A DNA stretch of 55,454 bases from Rhodococcoides kroppenstedtii (GTDB taxonomy: Bacteria > Actinomycetota > Actinomycetes > Mycobacteriales > Mycobacteriaceae), in assembly GCF_900111805.1 (NCBI RefSeq), contig NZ_FOJN01000021.1, positions 1 to 55,454 of the forward strand, in the 5' to 3' direction. This document shows positions 1-7,786 of this stretch, piece after piece. Each line of letters begins with the position of its first letter. Position 1 is the stretch's first letter. A model generated the notes under the pieces. That model made no database searches and had not been told where the DNA came from. It saw only the letters and a program-made list of their open reading frames with translations. The translations under genes and the position numbers were made by a program.

Positions 1-165
1 ACCCGGCTCCCCGATCTCGTACGCCTCGTCGGCCTTGGTGCGATGCACCGAGTTGCGGTCCTCGAACGGGAACACCGCCACCGTGTCCGCACCCAACTCC
101 ACCGCCGCACGGAACGCCCTGATCGCGATCTCCCCGCGATTGGCCACCAACACCTTCGAGAACAT
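1..165 (-). CDS. pyc: Pyruvate carboxylase, N-terminal fragment
   Basis: The 55 visible codons encode the start of a biotin carboxylase domain: [16 protein letters not shown], followed by a segment with FEDRNSVH and [12 protein letters not shown]. In this superfamily that combination is typical of pyruvate carboxylase rather than of acyl-CoA carboxylases. The enzyme carboxylates pyruvate to oxaloacetate with biotin and ATP and acts in the cytoplasm. The rest of the gene lies outside the window. The start ATG overlaps the lldD stop by one base (TGATG), so translation is probably coupled to lldD and no separate promoter is needed. Known: Pyc is the anaplerotic enzyme for growth on lactate or pyruvate. 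Inferred: here it is expressed with lactate uptake and oxidation. The family call is firm, but the full length cannot be checked. Confidence 0.9.
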   Translation of the reverse strand, partial: MFSKVLVANRGEIAIRAFRAAVELGADTVAVFPFEDRNSVHRTKADEAYEIGEPG

Positions 166-1439
166 CAGGGCGTCTCGGCAGTCGACGACACAGTCCGGCC
201 GGTGGAGTTCCTCGGCACCAGCCGAGTGAGCTGCGTGACGTGCTCGGGGGTGAGGTCGGCGAGCGAATTCACCTGCAGCAGTTGCATGGTGCGCACGATT
301 TCGTCGCGCAGGATGTCGATCATGCGGTCGACGCCCTCGCGGCCTCCCGCCATCAGGCCGTAGAGGTAGGCCCGACCGACCAGTGTGAAGGAGGCTCCCA
401 TCGCGATCGACGCGACGATGTCGGCTCCGTGCATGATTCCGGTGTCGACGGCGACCTCGAAGTCCGGCCCGACCTCCCGCACCACCGACGGCAGCAGCTG
501 GAAGGGAACGGGGGCGCGGTCGAGCTGGCGGCCACCGTGGTTGGACAGGATGATGCCGTCGACACCGCGCTCGGCGAGTTCGACCGAATCGGCGACGGAC
601 TGCACGCCCTTGACCACGATCTTGCCCGGCCAGATGCTGCGGATGACGTCGAGGTCCGCGAAGGAGATGGACGGGTCCATGGCGGAGTTCAGGAGTTCCC
701 CGACCGTTCCGCCGGTCGTCGACAGGGATGCGAATTCCAGTTTGGCGGTGGTGAGGAAGTCCCACCACCACCACGGCCGGGGAAGAGCGTTGGCGATGGT
801 CGACGCCGTCAACTGCGGGGGAATGGAGAAGCCGTTGCGCTTGTCACGCAGTCGGGCTCCTGCAACGGGGGTGTCGACGGTGAAGAGCAGCGTGTCGAAG
901 CCGGCGCGGGCGGCGCGCTCGACGAGCCCGAAGGAGATGTCGCGGTCCCTCATCACGTACAGCTGGAACCAGTTGCGACCCGTGGGATTGGTGGCGCGGA
1001 CGTCCTCGATGGAGGTGGTGCCGAGCGTGGACAGGCAGAAGGGAATACCGGCGGCCCCCGCCGCGCCGGCCCCTGCGTGCTCGCCCTCGGTCTGCATGAG
1101 GCGGGTGAATCCGGTCGGGGCGATGCCGAACGGGAGGGACGACGAGCCGCCGAAGACGGTGGTCGAGGTGTCGACGCGGGAGACGTCACGCAGGATCGAC
1201 GGGTGGAACTCGACGTCGCGGAACGCCTGTCGAGCCCGCGACAGCGAGATTTCCGCGTCGGCCGCGCCGTCGGTGTAGTCGAAGGCGGCCCGCGGAGTGC
1301 GTCGTTTGGCGATCGTGCGGAGATCGTCGATGGTGAGGGCTGCGTTCAGCCGGCGGCGGCGCAGGTTGAAGTCCGGCTTTCTGAACGAGAGCAGTTCACG
1401 CAGTTCGGCGGGGTTGGGTAGCTGGCGGTCGACAGACAT
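165..1439 (-). CDS. lldD: FMN-dependent L-lactate dehydrogenase (quinone), LldD2-like
   Basis: This 424-residue protein belongs to the FMN alpha-hydroxy-acid dehydrogenase family, which oxidises L-lactate to pyruvate and passes electrons to the respiratory chain at the inner face of the membrane. It has the flavin-binding [16 protein letters not shown] segment near residue 107, the core segment [13 protein letters not shown], and the active-site motif [12 protein letters not shown] with catalytic His301. The N-terminus, with [20 protein letters not shown], closely resembles mycobacterial LldD2 as I remember it. Mycofactocin-linked MftD is a related alternative, but no mft genes are nearby. 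It lies 72 bp downstream of lctP and its stop overlaps the pyc start, so the three genes form one lactate-assimilation unit. The divergent FadR/GntR regulator probably controls it. Confidence 0.9.
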   Translation of the reverse strand: MSVDRQLPNPAELRELLSFRKPDFNLRRRRLNAALTIDDLRTIAKRRTPRAAFDYTDGAADAEISLSRARQAFRDVEFHPSILRDVSRVDTSTTVFGGSSSLPFGIAPTGFTRLMQTEGEHAGAGAAGAAGIPFCLSTLGTTSIEDVRATNPTGRNWFQLYVMRDRDISFGLVERAARAGFDTLLFTVDTPVAGARLRDKRNGFSIPPQLTASTIANALPRPWWWWDFLTTAKLEFASLSTTGGTVGELLNSAMDPSISFADLDVIRSIWPGKIVVKGVQSVADSVELAERGVDGIILSNHGGRQLDRAPVPFQLLPSVVREVGPDFEVAVDTGIMHGADIVASIAMGASFTLVGRAYLYGLMAGGREGVDRMIDILRDEIVRTMQLLQVNSLADLTPEHVTQLTRLVPRNSTGRTVSSTAETP

Positions 1440-1511
1440 CGGTCGGTCACTTTCCTCGAGGCGGTACGGGTGTGGGGGTGGTGTCGGGCGGAGCGGTGGT
1501 CGTCGGTCGGA

Positions 1512-3221
1512 TCAGGGCAACATCCAGGACAGGACCGAGCTCTGCAATCCGACCAGGAGGCACAGCGCGAGAAGAAGGGACAGGCTCCACCAGATCACCT
1601 TGCGGAAGATGTCGGACTCGCGGCCGACCAGGCCGACGGCGGTGGCGGCGATGGCCAGGTTCTGCGGGCTGATCATCTTGCCGACGACGCCACCGGAAGT
1701 GTTAGCGGCGACCAGCAGGGTGGGGTCGAGGCCGGCGCTGGTCGCCGCGGTCTGCTGCAGTGTCGCGAACAGGGCGTTGGCGCTGGTGTCGGAACCGGTG
1801 ACTGCCGTGCCGAGCCAGCCGAGAATCGGTGAGAGGTAGGCGAAGAAGGCTCCGGTTCCGGCGATCCAGGTGCCGATCGTGATCGTCTGACCCGACTGAT
1901 TCATCACGTAGGCGAGGGCGAGGACGGCGCCGACGGTGAGGGCGGAATAGCGGAGCTTGACCAGCGTCTCACCGAAGATGCGAGCGGCTCGGCCGGCCCC
2001 GACCCGGTAGACGACGGCCACCACGGCGCCGCAGATCAAGAGCAGTGTGCCGGGTGTGGAAAGCCAGGTGAACTTGTAGATCGTGGTCGTGGCGGGAGAG
2101 CCGGCCGCGGTGAGGATGTTGCCGTCCAGTCCCGGCCACGGAACGGAGATGTCCGTCGAGGCAAGGAAACCTCTCAGCGGGGCCCACAGCTTGGCAAGCG
2201 AGAACACCACGATGACGAGCAGGTACGGGAACAGGGCCATGAGCGTGCGGCGACCGGTCAGCGTCTCGGCGCTGGTCGTGGTGGCGGTGGCGGAGGTGGT
2301 GATGCGGGTGGTGCCCGACGCCGGCAGGCTCGGTGCGGTGCCCGTTCCGGTCGGGTCGACCTCGCCGTCCCGATCACGCAGCAGTCGCTCACGGGCGGCC
2401 TCCGTTTCGGCCGGCTTCCAGAACCGGAGCACCACGACGGCTGCGGCGATTCCGGCGAGGGACGCGACGATGTCGGTCAACTCGACCGAGATCCACGTGG
2501 CGCTGACCCACTGCGCGACGGCGAACACGACGCCCACGGCCACGGCGACGGGCCAGGTCTGCCGTACACCGCGGCGACCATCGGTGAGGAACGCGATGAA
2601 CAGCGGAACGAAGAGGGCGACCAGCGGGGTCTGGTGACCGACGTAGGCACCGATCTCGTGATAGTCGATGCCGGTGAGGTTGCCCGCGGTGATGATCGGA
2701 ATGCCGATGGCGCCGAACGCGACCGGTGCGGTGTTCGCCAGGAGCACCACGACCGCAGCCCGCATCGGGGCGAATCCGACGGCGAGCAGCATGACGCCGG
2801 TGATGGCCACCGGTGCGCCGAACCCGGCCAGCGCCTCGAGCAGTCCGCCGAACCCGAACGCGATGATGATCGCCTGGATCCGGGGGTCGTCGGAAATCGC
2901 GTCGATCACCTGCCGCAGATGCTCGAATCGCCCGCTGGCCACGGTGAGTTCGTAGAGCCAGATCGCGCAGATCACGATCCAGACGATCGGGAAGAGACCG
3001 AAGACGAACCCTTGTGTCGCCGACAGGCCGGCCAGGGTCACGGGCATGTCGTAGGCCAAGACCGCCACCAGCAGCGCGACGGCGAGACCGGCGAGACCGG
3101 CGAAGTGGGCCTTCCACCGCAGAACTCCGAGGGTCACGAACACCGTCAGGAGCGGCAGGCAAGCGACGGCCGCGGACCACCCGATGCCGGATGCGAGTGG
3201 ATCGAGAGTGGGTGTGTACAT
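1512..3221 (-). CDS. lctP: L-lactate permease (LctP/LldP family)
   Basis: This is a 569-residue integral membrane protein with about a dozen hydrophobic segments. It carries LctP-family signatures: WIVICAIWLYELTVASGRFE, a GFGGLLEALAGFGAPVAI stretch near residues 121-138, and a C-terminal AANTSGGVVGKMISPQNLAI stretch. The family imports lactate, and often glycolate, by proton symport across the cytoplasmic membrane. The reading frame continues 44 codons upstream, but that extension is hydrophilic and crosses the promoter region. I chose the ATG giving MYTPTLDPLASG because it has a GGAG ribosome site about 8 bases before it. A variable linker rich in Thr and Ala lies near residues 290-320. lldD and pyc follow on the same strand. 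Confidence 0.9.
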   Translation of the reverse strand: MYTPTLDPLASGIGWSAAVACLPLLTVFVTLGVLRWKAHFAGLAGLAVALLVAVLAYDMPVTLAGLSATQGFVFGLFPIVWIVICAIWLYELTVASGRFEHLRQVIDAISDDPRIQAIIIAFGFGGLLEALAGFGAPVAITGVMLLAVGFAPMRAAVVVLLANTAPVAFGAIGIPIITAGNLTGIDYHEIGAYVGHQTPLVALFVPLFIAFLTDGRRGVRQTWPVAVAVGVVFAVAQWVSATWISVELTDIVASLAGIAAAVVVLRFWKPAETEAARERLLRDRDGEVDPTGTGTAPSLPASGTTRITTSATATTTSAETLTGRRTLMALFPYLLVIVVFSLAKLWAPLRGFLASTDISVPWPGLDGNILTAAGSPATTTIYKFTWLSTPGTLLLICGAVVAVVYRVGAGRAARIFGETLVKLRYSALTVGAVLALAYVMNQSGQTITIGTWIAGTGAFFAYLSPILGWLGTAVTGSDTSANALFATLQQTAATSAGLDPTLLVAANTSGGVVGKMISPQNLAIAATAVGLVGRESDIFRKVIWWSLSLLLALCLLVGLQSSVLSWMLP

Positions 3222-3255
3222 GGGCCGTGCTCCGTTCTGTGGACCGGGGTCTTTG

Positions 3256-3266
3256 TGGTCTGACCT
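3256..3266. promoter_or_regulatory. Candidate FadR/LldR-type operator
   Basis: The site TGGTCTGACCT is an almost perfect 11-bp palindrome that fits the FadR-subfamily consensus TGGTCNGACCA except at the last base. It lies just downstream of the proposed lctP -10 hexamer, where a bound repressor would block transcription. The adjacent divergent gene encodes a FadR-type regulator, so local autoregulated control of lactate uptake is the simple reading. Binding itself is inferred. Confidence 0.6.
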
Positions 3267-3280
3267 CAGGCCACATCGAA

Positions 3281-3310
3281 AATGTAATGGATCACACTCT
3301 CGCGGGTCAA
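3281..3310 (-). promoter_or_regulatory. Putative lctP promoter
   Basis: Read on the minus strand, TTGACC (3310-3305) is followed after 18 bases by TACATT (3286-3281), a fair match to a housekeeping -35/-10 pair. Transcription would start near 3274, leaving a leader of about 50 bases before the lctP ATG and placing the palindrome at 3256-3266 shortly downstream of the start point. Confidence 0.5.
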
Positions 3311-3351
3311 GAGACTCAGCGCATAGACGTCGGTGTGATTGGGTGGAGCCC

Positions 3352-4107
3352 ATGTCGAACGGTGCGCAGCCAGGTCGAGGCGAGTCGATCCGGTGGGAGC
3401 CGGTGCGACGCGCGCGCGCTCACGAGCTGGTGATCGACGCCATCGAGGAACGCATCATGGCCGGCGACCTCCGGGTCGGAGATCCGCTGCCGCCCGAGCG
3501 CGAATTCGCTGCTCAACTCGACGTCAGTCGCGCCGGCGTGCGCGAAGCGGTTCGCGTTCTCGAAAGCAGCGGGATCCTGCGTTCGTCTCCCGGATCCGGG
3601 CCGGGCGCCGGAACTTTCGTCGCCTCGCTACCCCGCCCGGCGTTGACCCGTCTGCTCCGACTGCACGTCGCGCTCACCAACTTCCGCATCGACGATCTCC
3701 TCGAGACCCGCGTGGCACTCGAACGCGCCAGCGTTCATCTGGCCGCGACCTCGCCGGACGACGACAAACTGGCCCGCGCCCGCGAGGCGATCGACATCAT
3801 GGACCGCCCGGGGGTGTCCCGCGAGGACTTCAACGACGCGGACACCGACTTCCACATCGCTCTAGCCGAAGCGTCGGGCAACGATTTCGTCGCGTCCCTG
3901 ACCGCCGCCATTCGGGAGTCCATGCGCGCCCCCATCCTGACGGCGCTGATCGCCAAAGCCGACTGGGAGACACTCGCGGCCACCCTGAACGCCGACCACC
4001 GCAAGATCTTGCAGGCCGTGGAGGACGGCGATCCCGAGCTGGCGGCCCGCCGCGTCGAGGAGCACATTCATTCGTCGGCAGCCGCCCTCCCTACAGTGAT
4101 TGCGTGA
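3352..4107 (+). CDS. FadR-subfamily GntR transcriptional regulator (LldR-like)
   Basis: This is a 251-residue regulator. A GntR winged helix-turn-helix spans roughly residues 20-90, with AHELVIDAIEERIMAG, GDPLPPEREFAAQLDVSRAG and VREAVRVLESSGIL. An all-helical FCD ligand domain follows, with DADTDFHIALAEASGN and a late HRKILQAVEDGDPELAARRV segment whose Asp and His residues would coordinate a metal and a carboxylate ligand. I chose the start at MSNGAQPG because GGTGGAG precedes it by a few bases; the longer open frame upstream would run across the divergent promoter. It is transcribed away from lctP-lldD-pyc. Members of this subfamily in such a position often sense L-lactate and de-repress uptake and oxidation genes. 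The ligand here is inferred from context. Confidence 0.85.
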   Translation: MSNGAQPGRGESIRWEPVRRARAHELVIDAIEERIMAGDLRVGDPLPPEREFAAQLDVSRAGVREAVRVLESSGILRSSPGSGPGAGTFVASLPRPALTRLLRLHVALTNFRIDDLLETRVALERASVHLAATSPDDDKLARAREAIDIMDRPGVSREDFNDADTDFHIALAEASGNDFVASLTAAIRESMRAPILTALIAKADWETLAATLNADHRKILQAVEDGDPELAARRVEEHIHSSAAALPTVIA

Positions 4108-4549
4108 CCCGAAAACGACTCGCGTCGAATTGCCGGCAGCTCGACGTGGTCGCAAGGGATCGATGCGGCACGGCCGAGATCGTGTCAGCCGTCAGGCTTG
4201 CATCGTGCCGGAATACCCAATCTGCTGGGCTAATGCCACCGCGTTCGCACCTGCCCGCACCGCCGACCGCCCCCACCGACAGGTAATTGCGCACCGGATG
4301 ACCCGGCTCGAGCGGCAGCGCCGCGGCGACGGCACCGATGCGGCCGCACCCTGCGGCGGCGGCCAGGGCGACGCCCTCATCCTGCAAGTTCCTGCCAACT
4401 GGGCAAGCAACTCGGTAAGACTGAACATGATCAGCGATCGGCACCGGTAGAGGAGGGGTGCGACCGAGGCCCGAGCTCGCGGTGTGCCGCTGCGAGTGCG
4501 CAGATCGCCACCCTCATGTTGTGGGGGGGTCTGCGCCGCGTTAGCTCCG
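4108..4549. other. Unassigned region between the regulator and the transposase remnant
   Basis: No convincing gene is visible. A minus-strand frame at about 4091-4444 contains an Ala/Gly-rich stretch (EGVALAAAAGCGRIGAVAAA, then LPLEPGHPVRNYLSVGA) that vaguely recalls the end of an enzyme or regulator domain. It has no recognisable start context and overlaps the 3' end of the GntR gene. The short frames on both strands look like chance or decayed DNA. Lying beside a broken transposase, this is plausibly the scar of an insertion or deletion. Confidence 0.4.
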
Positions 4550-4910
4550 GCTCGGTCGGTCCGGTGACCAGTGGTTGGGCGGCGCCCGCTATGAGGATCA
4601 GGACCGCGGAGACGGTGCTGCGCGGGAGGTGCAGGTGGTAGGCGATGCGGTGCGGACCCCATCGGTTGGTGAAGCGCAGCGCCACGATTCGGCGTTCGGT
4701 GCGTCTCGGTGTGCGCGCGGGGCTGCGGCGGGGCCGGCTGGACGGTCGGCCATCGCCGCCGGCCCGGTACCGGTCGGCCCACTTCTTGGCGGTGGTCGGT
4801 GAGATCTGAAACCGTTCGGCGGCCCGCCGGATGGACCAATGGTCGTCGACGATCGAACTGGCGAGCTTCAATCGTCCCTTCGGGGTGAGGGAGGCGTTAG
4901 CGTGGACCAC
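4550..4910 (-). pseudogene. IS481-family transposase remnant
   Basis: From a GTG at 4910 the frame reads VVHANASLTPKGRLKLA, then SIVDDHWSIRRAAERF, a TTAKKWADRYRAGG helix-turn-helix and a GPHRIAYHLHLPRSTVSAVL segment. This is the N-terminal DNA-binding half of an IS481-type transposase. After the STVSAVL segment homology moves to another frame (NHWSPDRPSRS, compared with the family's NRLSHLDR-type stretch) and soon meets a stop. The DDE catalytic domain is absent. I saw no terminal inverted repeats or target duplication. The element is frameshifted and truncated, so it should not be mobile. Confidence 0.75.
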
Positions 4911-5052
4911 GAGGACCTCTCGGTTGTCGGTGAAGTTGTGGTAACCACACCGATACCGGAGGTCCTCACCTATCCGTGGTCGCCACGCCGGGATCGGCCT
5001 GTGGGCCCAGCGTCGGCGTGACCTCACGTGAGGACGGTCGGCTGCATCGCTG

Positions 5053-5883
5053 CTACGTCGTCAGCAACCGTTCACGGAAGAAGTCCAGGACCTGGTCGAG
5101 CGCCTCTCGGGTCGGCTCCCCGGGGCGGTCGATCAGGCCCTCGGTGAGGACGGAGTGCGGCGGCCCGGGAGCGTCGGGGTTCGCCGACGCATCCGGCAGT
5201 TCGACGGCCGTGAACGCGTCCCCGAGCCGTTCCTTCAGCCAGGCGAAGCGTCCCGACGGGCTCATCCGGTCACCCTGGAAACGAAGACCGAGGACACTGA
5301 GGTCCCCGCGCGCGCAGCGATTTTCGACGACCCGCATGTCGTCGGTGTCGACGTCGATCGTCCGAACGCGGCTCGGCGTCGCCGCGAACGGCAACGACGG
5401 CTGCGACAGGACGGGTGCGATCAGTCGGTCGTCGGCGGCCATGGCCAGCGCGAACCCGCCGGTGAAGCACATGCCGATCGCGCCGACACCCGGTCCGCCG
5501 CAGCGCTCGTGCTCCTCGGCGGCCAGCGCCCGCAGCCAGGTCACGATCGGTGACGACTTGCCCGTCGCGAGGACGGTGAATTCACTACTGATGCAGGCGG
5601 GGACGATGGCCCGCACGGTGGATGCCACGAAGCCCACGGCCGGTACCCGGCCGGCTCGGGGGTCGTGACCGTCGCGCCCGAACAGGTGCGGCACCACGGC
5701 CGTGCACCCGATCCCGGCGACCGTGCGGGCGAAGTCGGCCACCCTCGGGGTGATGCCGGGCATCTCGGACAGCACCACCACCGCCGGACCGGTCCCGAGC
5801 CGGTACACCGGTGCCGATCGGCCGTGCGCCGTGAAGTCGATCCGGTCGAAATCGGTCAGTGCGTCGTTCCCCGGTTGCCCCAT
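5053..5883 (-). CDS. Dienelactone hydrolase family protein
   Basis: This 276-residue alpha/beta-hydrolase has the dienelactone hydrolase nucleophile motif GMCFTGG with Cys139 where lipases have Ser. Around it are the beta-strand segment GPAVVVLSEMPGITPRVADF near the N-terminus, a PHLFGRDG segment and a late GPPHSVLTEG segment that could supply the catalytic His. Family members cleave lactones or esters, classically dienelactone in chlorocatechol degradation, but many have unknown substrates. No aromatic-ring degradation genes are nearby, so the substrate is open. The start at MGQPGNDA has an AGGGG about 13 bases upstream; an upstream in-frame start would extend the protein by 14 residues. It is transcribed divergently from the antiporter operon with 95 bp between them. 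Confidence 0.75.
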   Translation of the reverse strand: MGQPGNDALTDFDRIDFTAHGRSAPVYRLGTGPAVVVLSEMPGITPRVADFARTVAGIGCTAVVPHLFGRDGHDPRAGRVPAVGFVASTVRAIVPACISSEFTVLATGKSSPIVTWLRALAAEEHERCGGPGVGAIGMCFTGGFALAMAADDRLIAPVLSQPSLPFAATPSRVRTIDVDTDDMRVVENRCARGDLSVLGLRFQGDRMSPSGRFAWLKERLGDAFTAVELPDASANPDAPGPPHSVLTEGLIDRPGEPTREALDQVLDFFRERLLTT

Positions 5884-5900
5884 GACGTCATCATGCCCCT

Positions 5901-5928
5901 GTCGTGCGGTCGATGAACCTCGCACGAC
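5901..5928. promoter_or_regulatory. Inverted repeat in the divergent promoter region
   Basis: GTCGTGCG (5901-5908) and CGCACGAC (5921-5928) form a perfect 8-bp inverted repeat with a 12-base spacer in the 95-bp gap between the dienelactone hydrolase gene and the antiporter operon. It could be an operator for either side, including for the TetR protein encoded at the end of the antiporter operon. It is not the same sequence as the palindrome at 9539-9560. Confidence 0.4.
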
Positions 5929-5978
5929 GAGACCGGTCGTGTCATGGTGATCTGCACCAACACTCGGGAGGTGACGCG

Positions 5979-7205
5979 GTGGGACCGTTCGTGGTGGTGG
6001 GACTGTGTGTCGGACTGGCCTGTCTCCTCGTCTCGCGCACTCTCGACGCGCGTCGGATCTCGGCGCCGCTCATCGTGGTCGTCGCCGGCATGATCGTCGC
6101 CCCACTGACGGGCGTGGACCTGACCGAGCTGATCGACGCTCCGGCCACGGAGAAGGTGGTCGAGCTGGTCCTGGCCCTGCTGCTGTTCGTCGACGCCACC
6201 GAGGTCCGCGGCGGCCTGTTCGGCGGCGAGCGGTCGGCTCCGGTGCGGCTTCTCGCGCTGGCGCTGCCCGGTTCCATGGCGCTCGCGCTCGGGCTGGGCG
6301 CCGTGTTGTTCACGGACCTGCCGCTCGCGGTGTTGGCGGTGATCGCCTGCGTGGTGGTTCCGACGGACCTCTCCCCTGCGTCGATTCTGCTGCGGGACAG
6401 CCGCATTCCACTCCGCGTCCGGCGACTGCTGAACGTCGAGAGCGGGTACAACGACGGCATCGTCGCGCCGATCTTCGTGATCGCGTTGGCGCTGATCGAC
6501 GACGAGGGCCCGCACGAGAGCACCGCCGAGGCCGTGCTGCACGGAATCCAGGCGTCGGTGGTGGCGGGCGGTGTGGGCGCCGTCGTCGGGTACGGCGGCG
6601 CGCGCGCCATCCGATTCGTGGTCGACCGCGGCCTCGCCGACCCGCGCGGCGTCCGTCTCGCCGTCGTACTGCTGGTGTTCCTGTCCTATACGGGCGCCAC
6701 GGTGTTGTCCGGCAACGGGTTCGTGGCGGCATTCGTCGCCGGGATCGTGTTCCACGCGTCCCGCACGGTGGGCCGAACCGTCGACACCTCGGAACTGGCG
6801 ATGGTCGAGGATCTGGCGGTGCTCAGCAGCACGGCCATGTGGTTCGTTTTCGGGGCCACGGTGTCGTACCTGATCGGGGTCGGCCTGCCCGGCTGGGAGA
6901 TCGTGGTGTTCGTCGCGGCGGCGCTCACGGTGGTGCGCATCCTGCCGACGCGGCTGGCCCTGCTGCGCAGCGACTTCTCCCGGCGGGACCGGCGTGCCGT
7001 CGCCGTGCTCGGTCCCCGCGGCTCGGCGTCGATCGTGTTCGGACTGCTCGCCTGGAACGAGATGGCCGACCTGGACGATGCCTTCTTCGTTCTGTACGTC
7101 ATGGCCCTGACGGTGTTGGCCAGCATACTGTTTCACGGTGTCGCCGTCGGTCGCGTCGGCGCCGGTTACGAGCGGGCCGGAGCGTCCGCGGAAGGCGGGT
7201 CATGA
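5979..7205 (+). CDS. Cation:proton antiporter (CPA1/NhaP-like)
   Basis: This 408-residue polytopic membrane protein has about 12 hydrophobic segments. The CPA1-type core is visible: VVPTDLSPASILLRDSRIPL, then LLNVESGYNDGIVAPIFVIA with the Asn-Asp pair used in ion exchange, and later GPRGSASIVFGLLAW. The family exchanges Na+ or K+ for H+ across the cytoplasmic membrane. I chose the GTG at 5979 because GGAGGT lies 6 bases before it; the frame extends upstream without support. It is the first of four genes, each overlapping the next by 4 bp, so it is expressed with the GNAT, MFS and TetR genes. Ion specificity cannot be read from the sequence. Confidence 0.8.
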   Translation: MGPFVVVGLCVGLACLLVSRTLDARRISAPLIVVVAGMIVAPLTGVDLTELIDAPATEKVVELVLALLLFVDATEVRGGLFGGERSAPVRLLALALPGSMALALGLGAVLFTDLPLAVLAVIACVVVPTDLSPASILLRDSRIPLRVRRLLNVESGYNDGIVAPIFVIALALIDDEGPHESTAEAVLHGIQASVVAGGVGAVVGYGGARAIRFVVDRGLADPRGVRLAVVLLVFLSYTGATVLSGNGFVAAFVAGIVFHASRTVGRTVDTSELAMVEDLAVLSSTAMWFVFGATVSYLIGVGLPGWEIVVFVAAALTVVRILPTRLALLRSDFSRRDRRAVAVLGPRGSASIVFGLLAWNEMADLDDAFFVLYVMALTVLASILFHGVAVGRVGAGYERAGASAEGGS

Positions 7206-7786
7206 CGAGCGAGGTGCGGATCCTGCCCGCGACCGCCGCGCGGTTCGACGACGTCGCGGTCATGGTCGGGCCGAGGAATCCGGCCGCGAACGTCTGCTGG
7301 TGCCTGAGTCACCGGCTGCCGTCGAAGGACCACCGCGCACTGCACGGGCCCGAACGACGGGACCGTATGCGGGATCTGTGCCGCCGGGACGTCGCGCCGG
7401 GTGTCCTCGCCTACCTCGGCGACGAGGTGGTCGGGTGGGCGGCGGTGGCGCCGCGCGCGGAACTTCCGGTGGCCCGCTCGCGCAAGATCCTTCCGGTGGA
7501 CGACCTGCCGGTGTGGTCGATCATCTGCGTCAGGGTGCGCCCCGGCCATCGGGGGCAGGGTGTGTCTCACCCACTGGTCACGGGCGCCGCCGAGTACGCG
7601 CGAACGAACGGCGCTCCGGCCGTCGAGGCGTACCCCGTCGACAACCGCGGCGAGAAGGTGGATCTCACGATGGCGTTCGTCGGCATCCGCTCGGTGTTCG
7701 AGTCCGCGGGATTCGACACGGTCGCCGCCACCGATGCGGTCGCCGGCGGGTTCCCGCGCGTCGTCGTGCGTCGGACGTTCGCGTGA
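7202..7786 (+). CDS. GNAT-family N-acetyltransferase
   Basis: This 194-residue protein has a GNAT fold. The strand and pyrophosphate-loop segment reads WSIICVRVRPGHRGQGVSHP, followed by LVTGAAEYARTNGAPAVEAY and a C-terminal FESAGFDTV segment. A Cys- and Trp-rich NVCWCLSH motif near residue 32 is typical of a subfamily found in actinobacteria. It would move an acetyl group from acetyl-CoA to an unknown amine acceptor in the cytoplasm. The start ATG overlaps the antiporter stop (ATGA). In an operon with an MFS exporter and a TetR regulator, detoxification by acetylation of a small molecule is one plausible role, but it is inference only. Confidence 0.8.
   Translation: MTSEVRILPATAARFDDVAVMVGPRNPAANVCWCLSHRLPSKDHRALHGPERRDRMRDLCRRDVAPGVLAYLGDEVVGWAAVAPRAELPVARSRKILPVDDLPVWSIICVRVRPGHRGQGVSHPLVTGAAEYARTNGAPAVEAYPVDNRGEKVDLTMAFVGIRSVFESAGFDTVAATDAVAGGFPRVVVRRTFA

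Noticed and set aside
240..1421. Long plus-strand frame opposite lldD
   Set aside because: Its translation is low-complexity and family-free, while the opposite strand encodes a clear FMN-dependent lactate dehydrogenase.
6005..7786. Long upstream extension of the GNAT gene frame
   Set aside because: The extension is the antiporter gene read in the wrong frame; the ATGA junction at 7202 gives a natural start.
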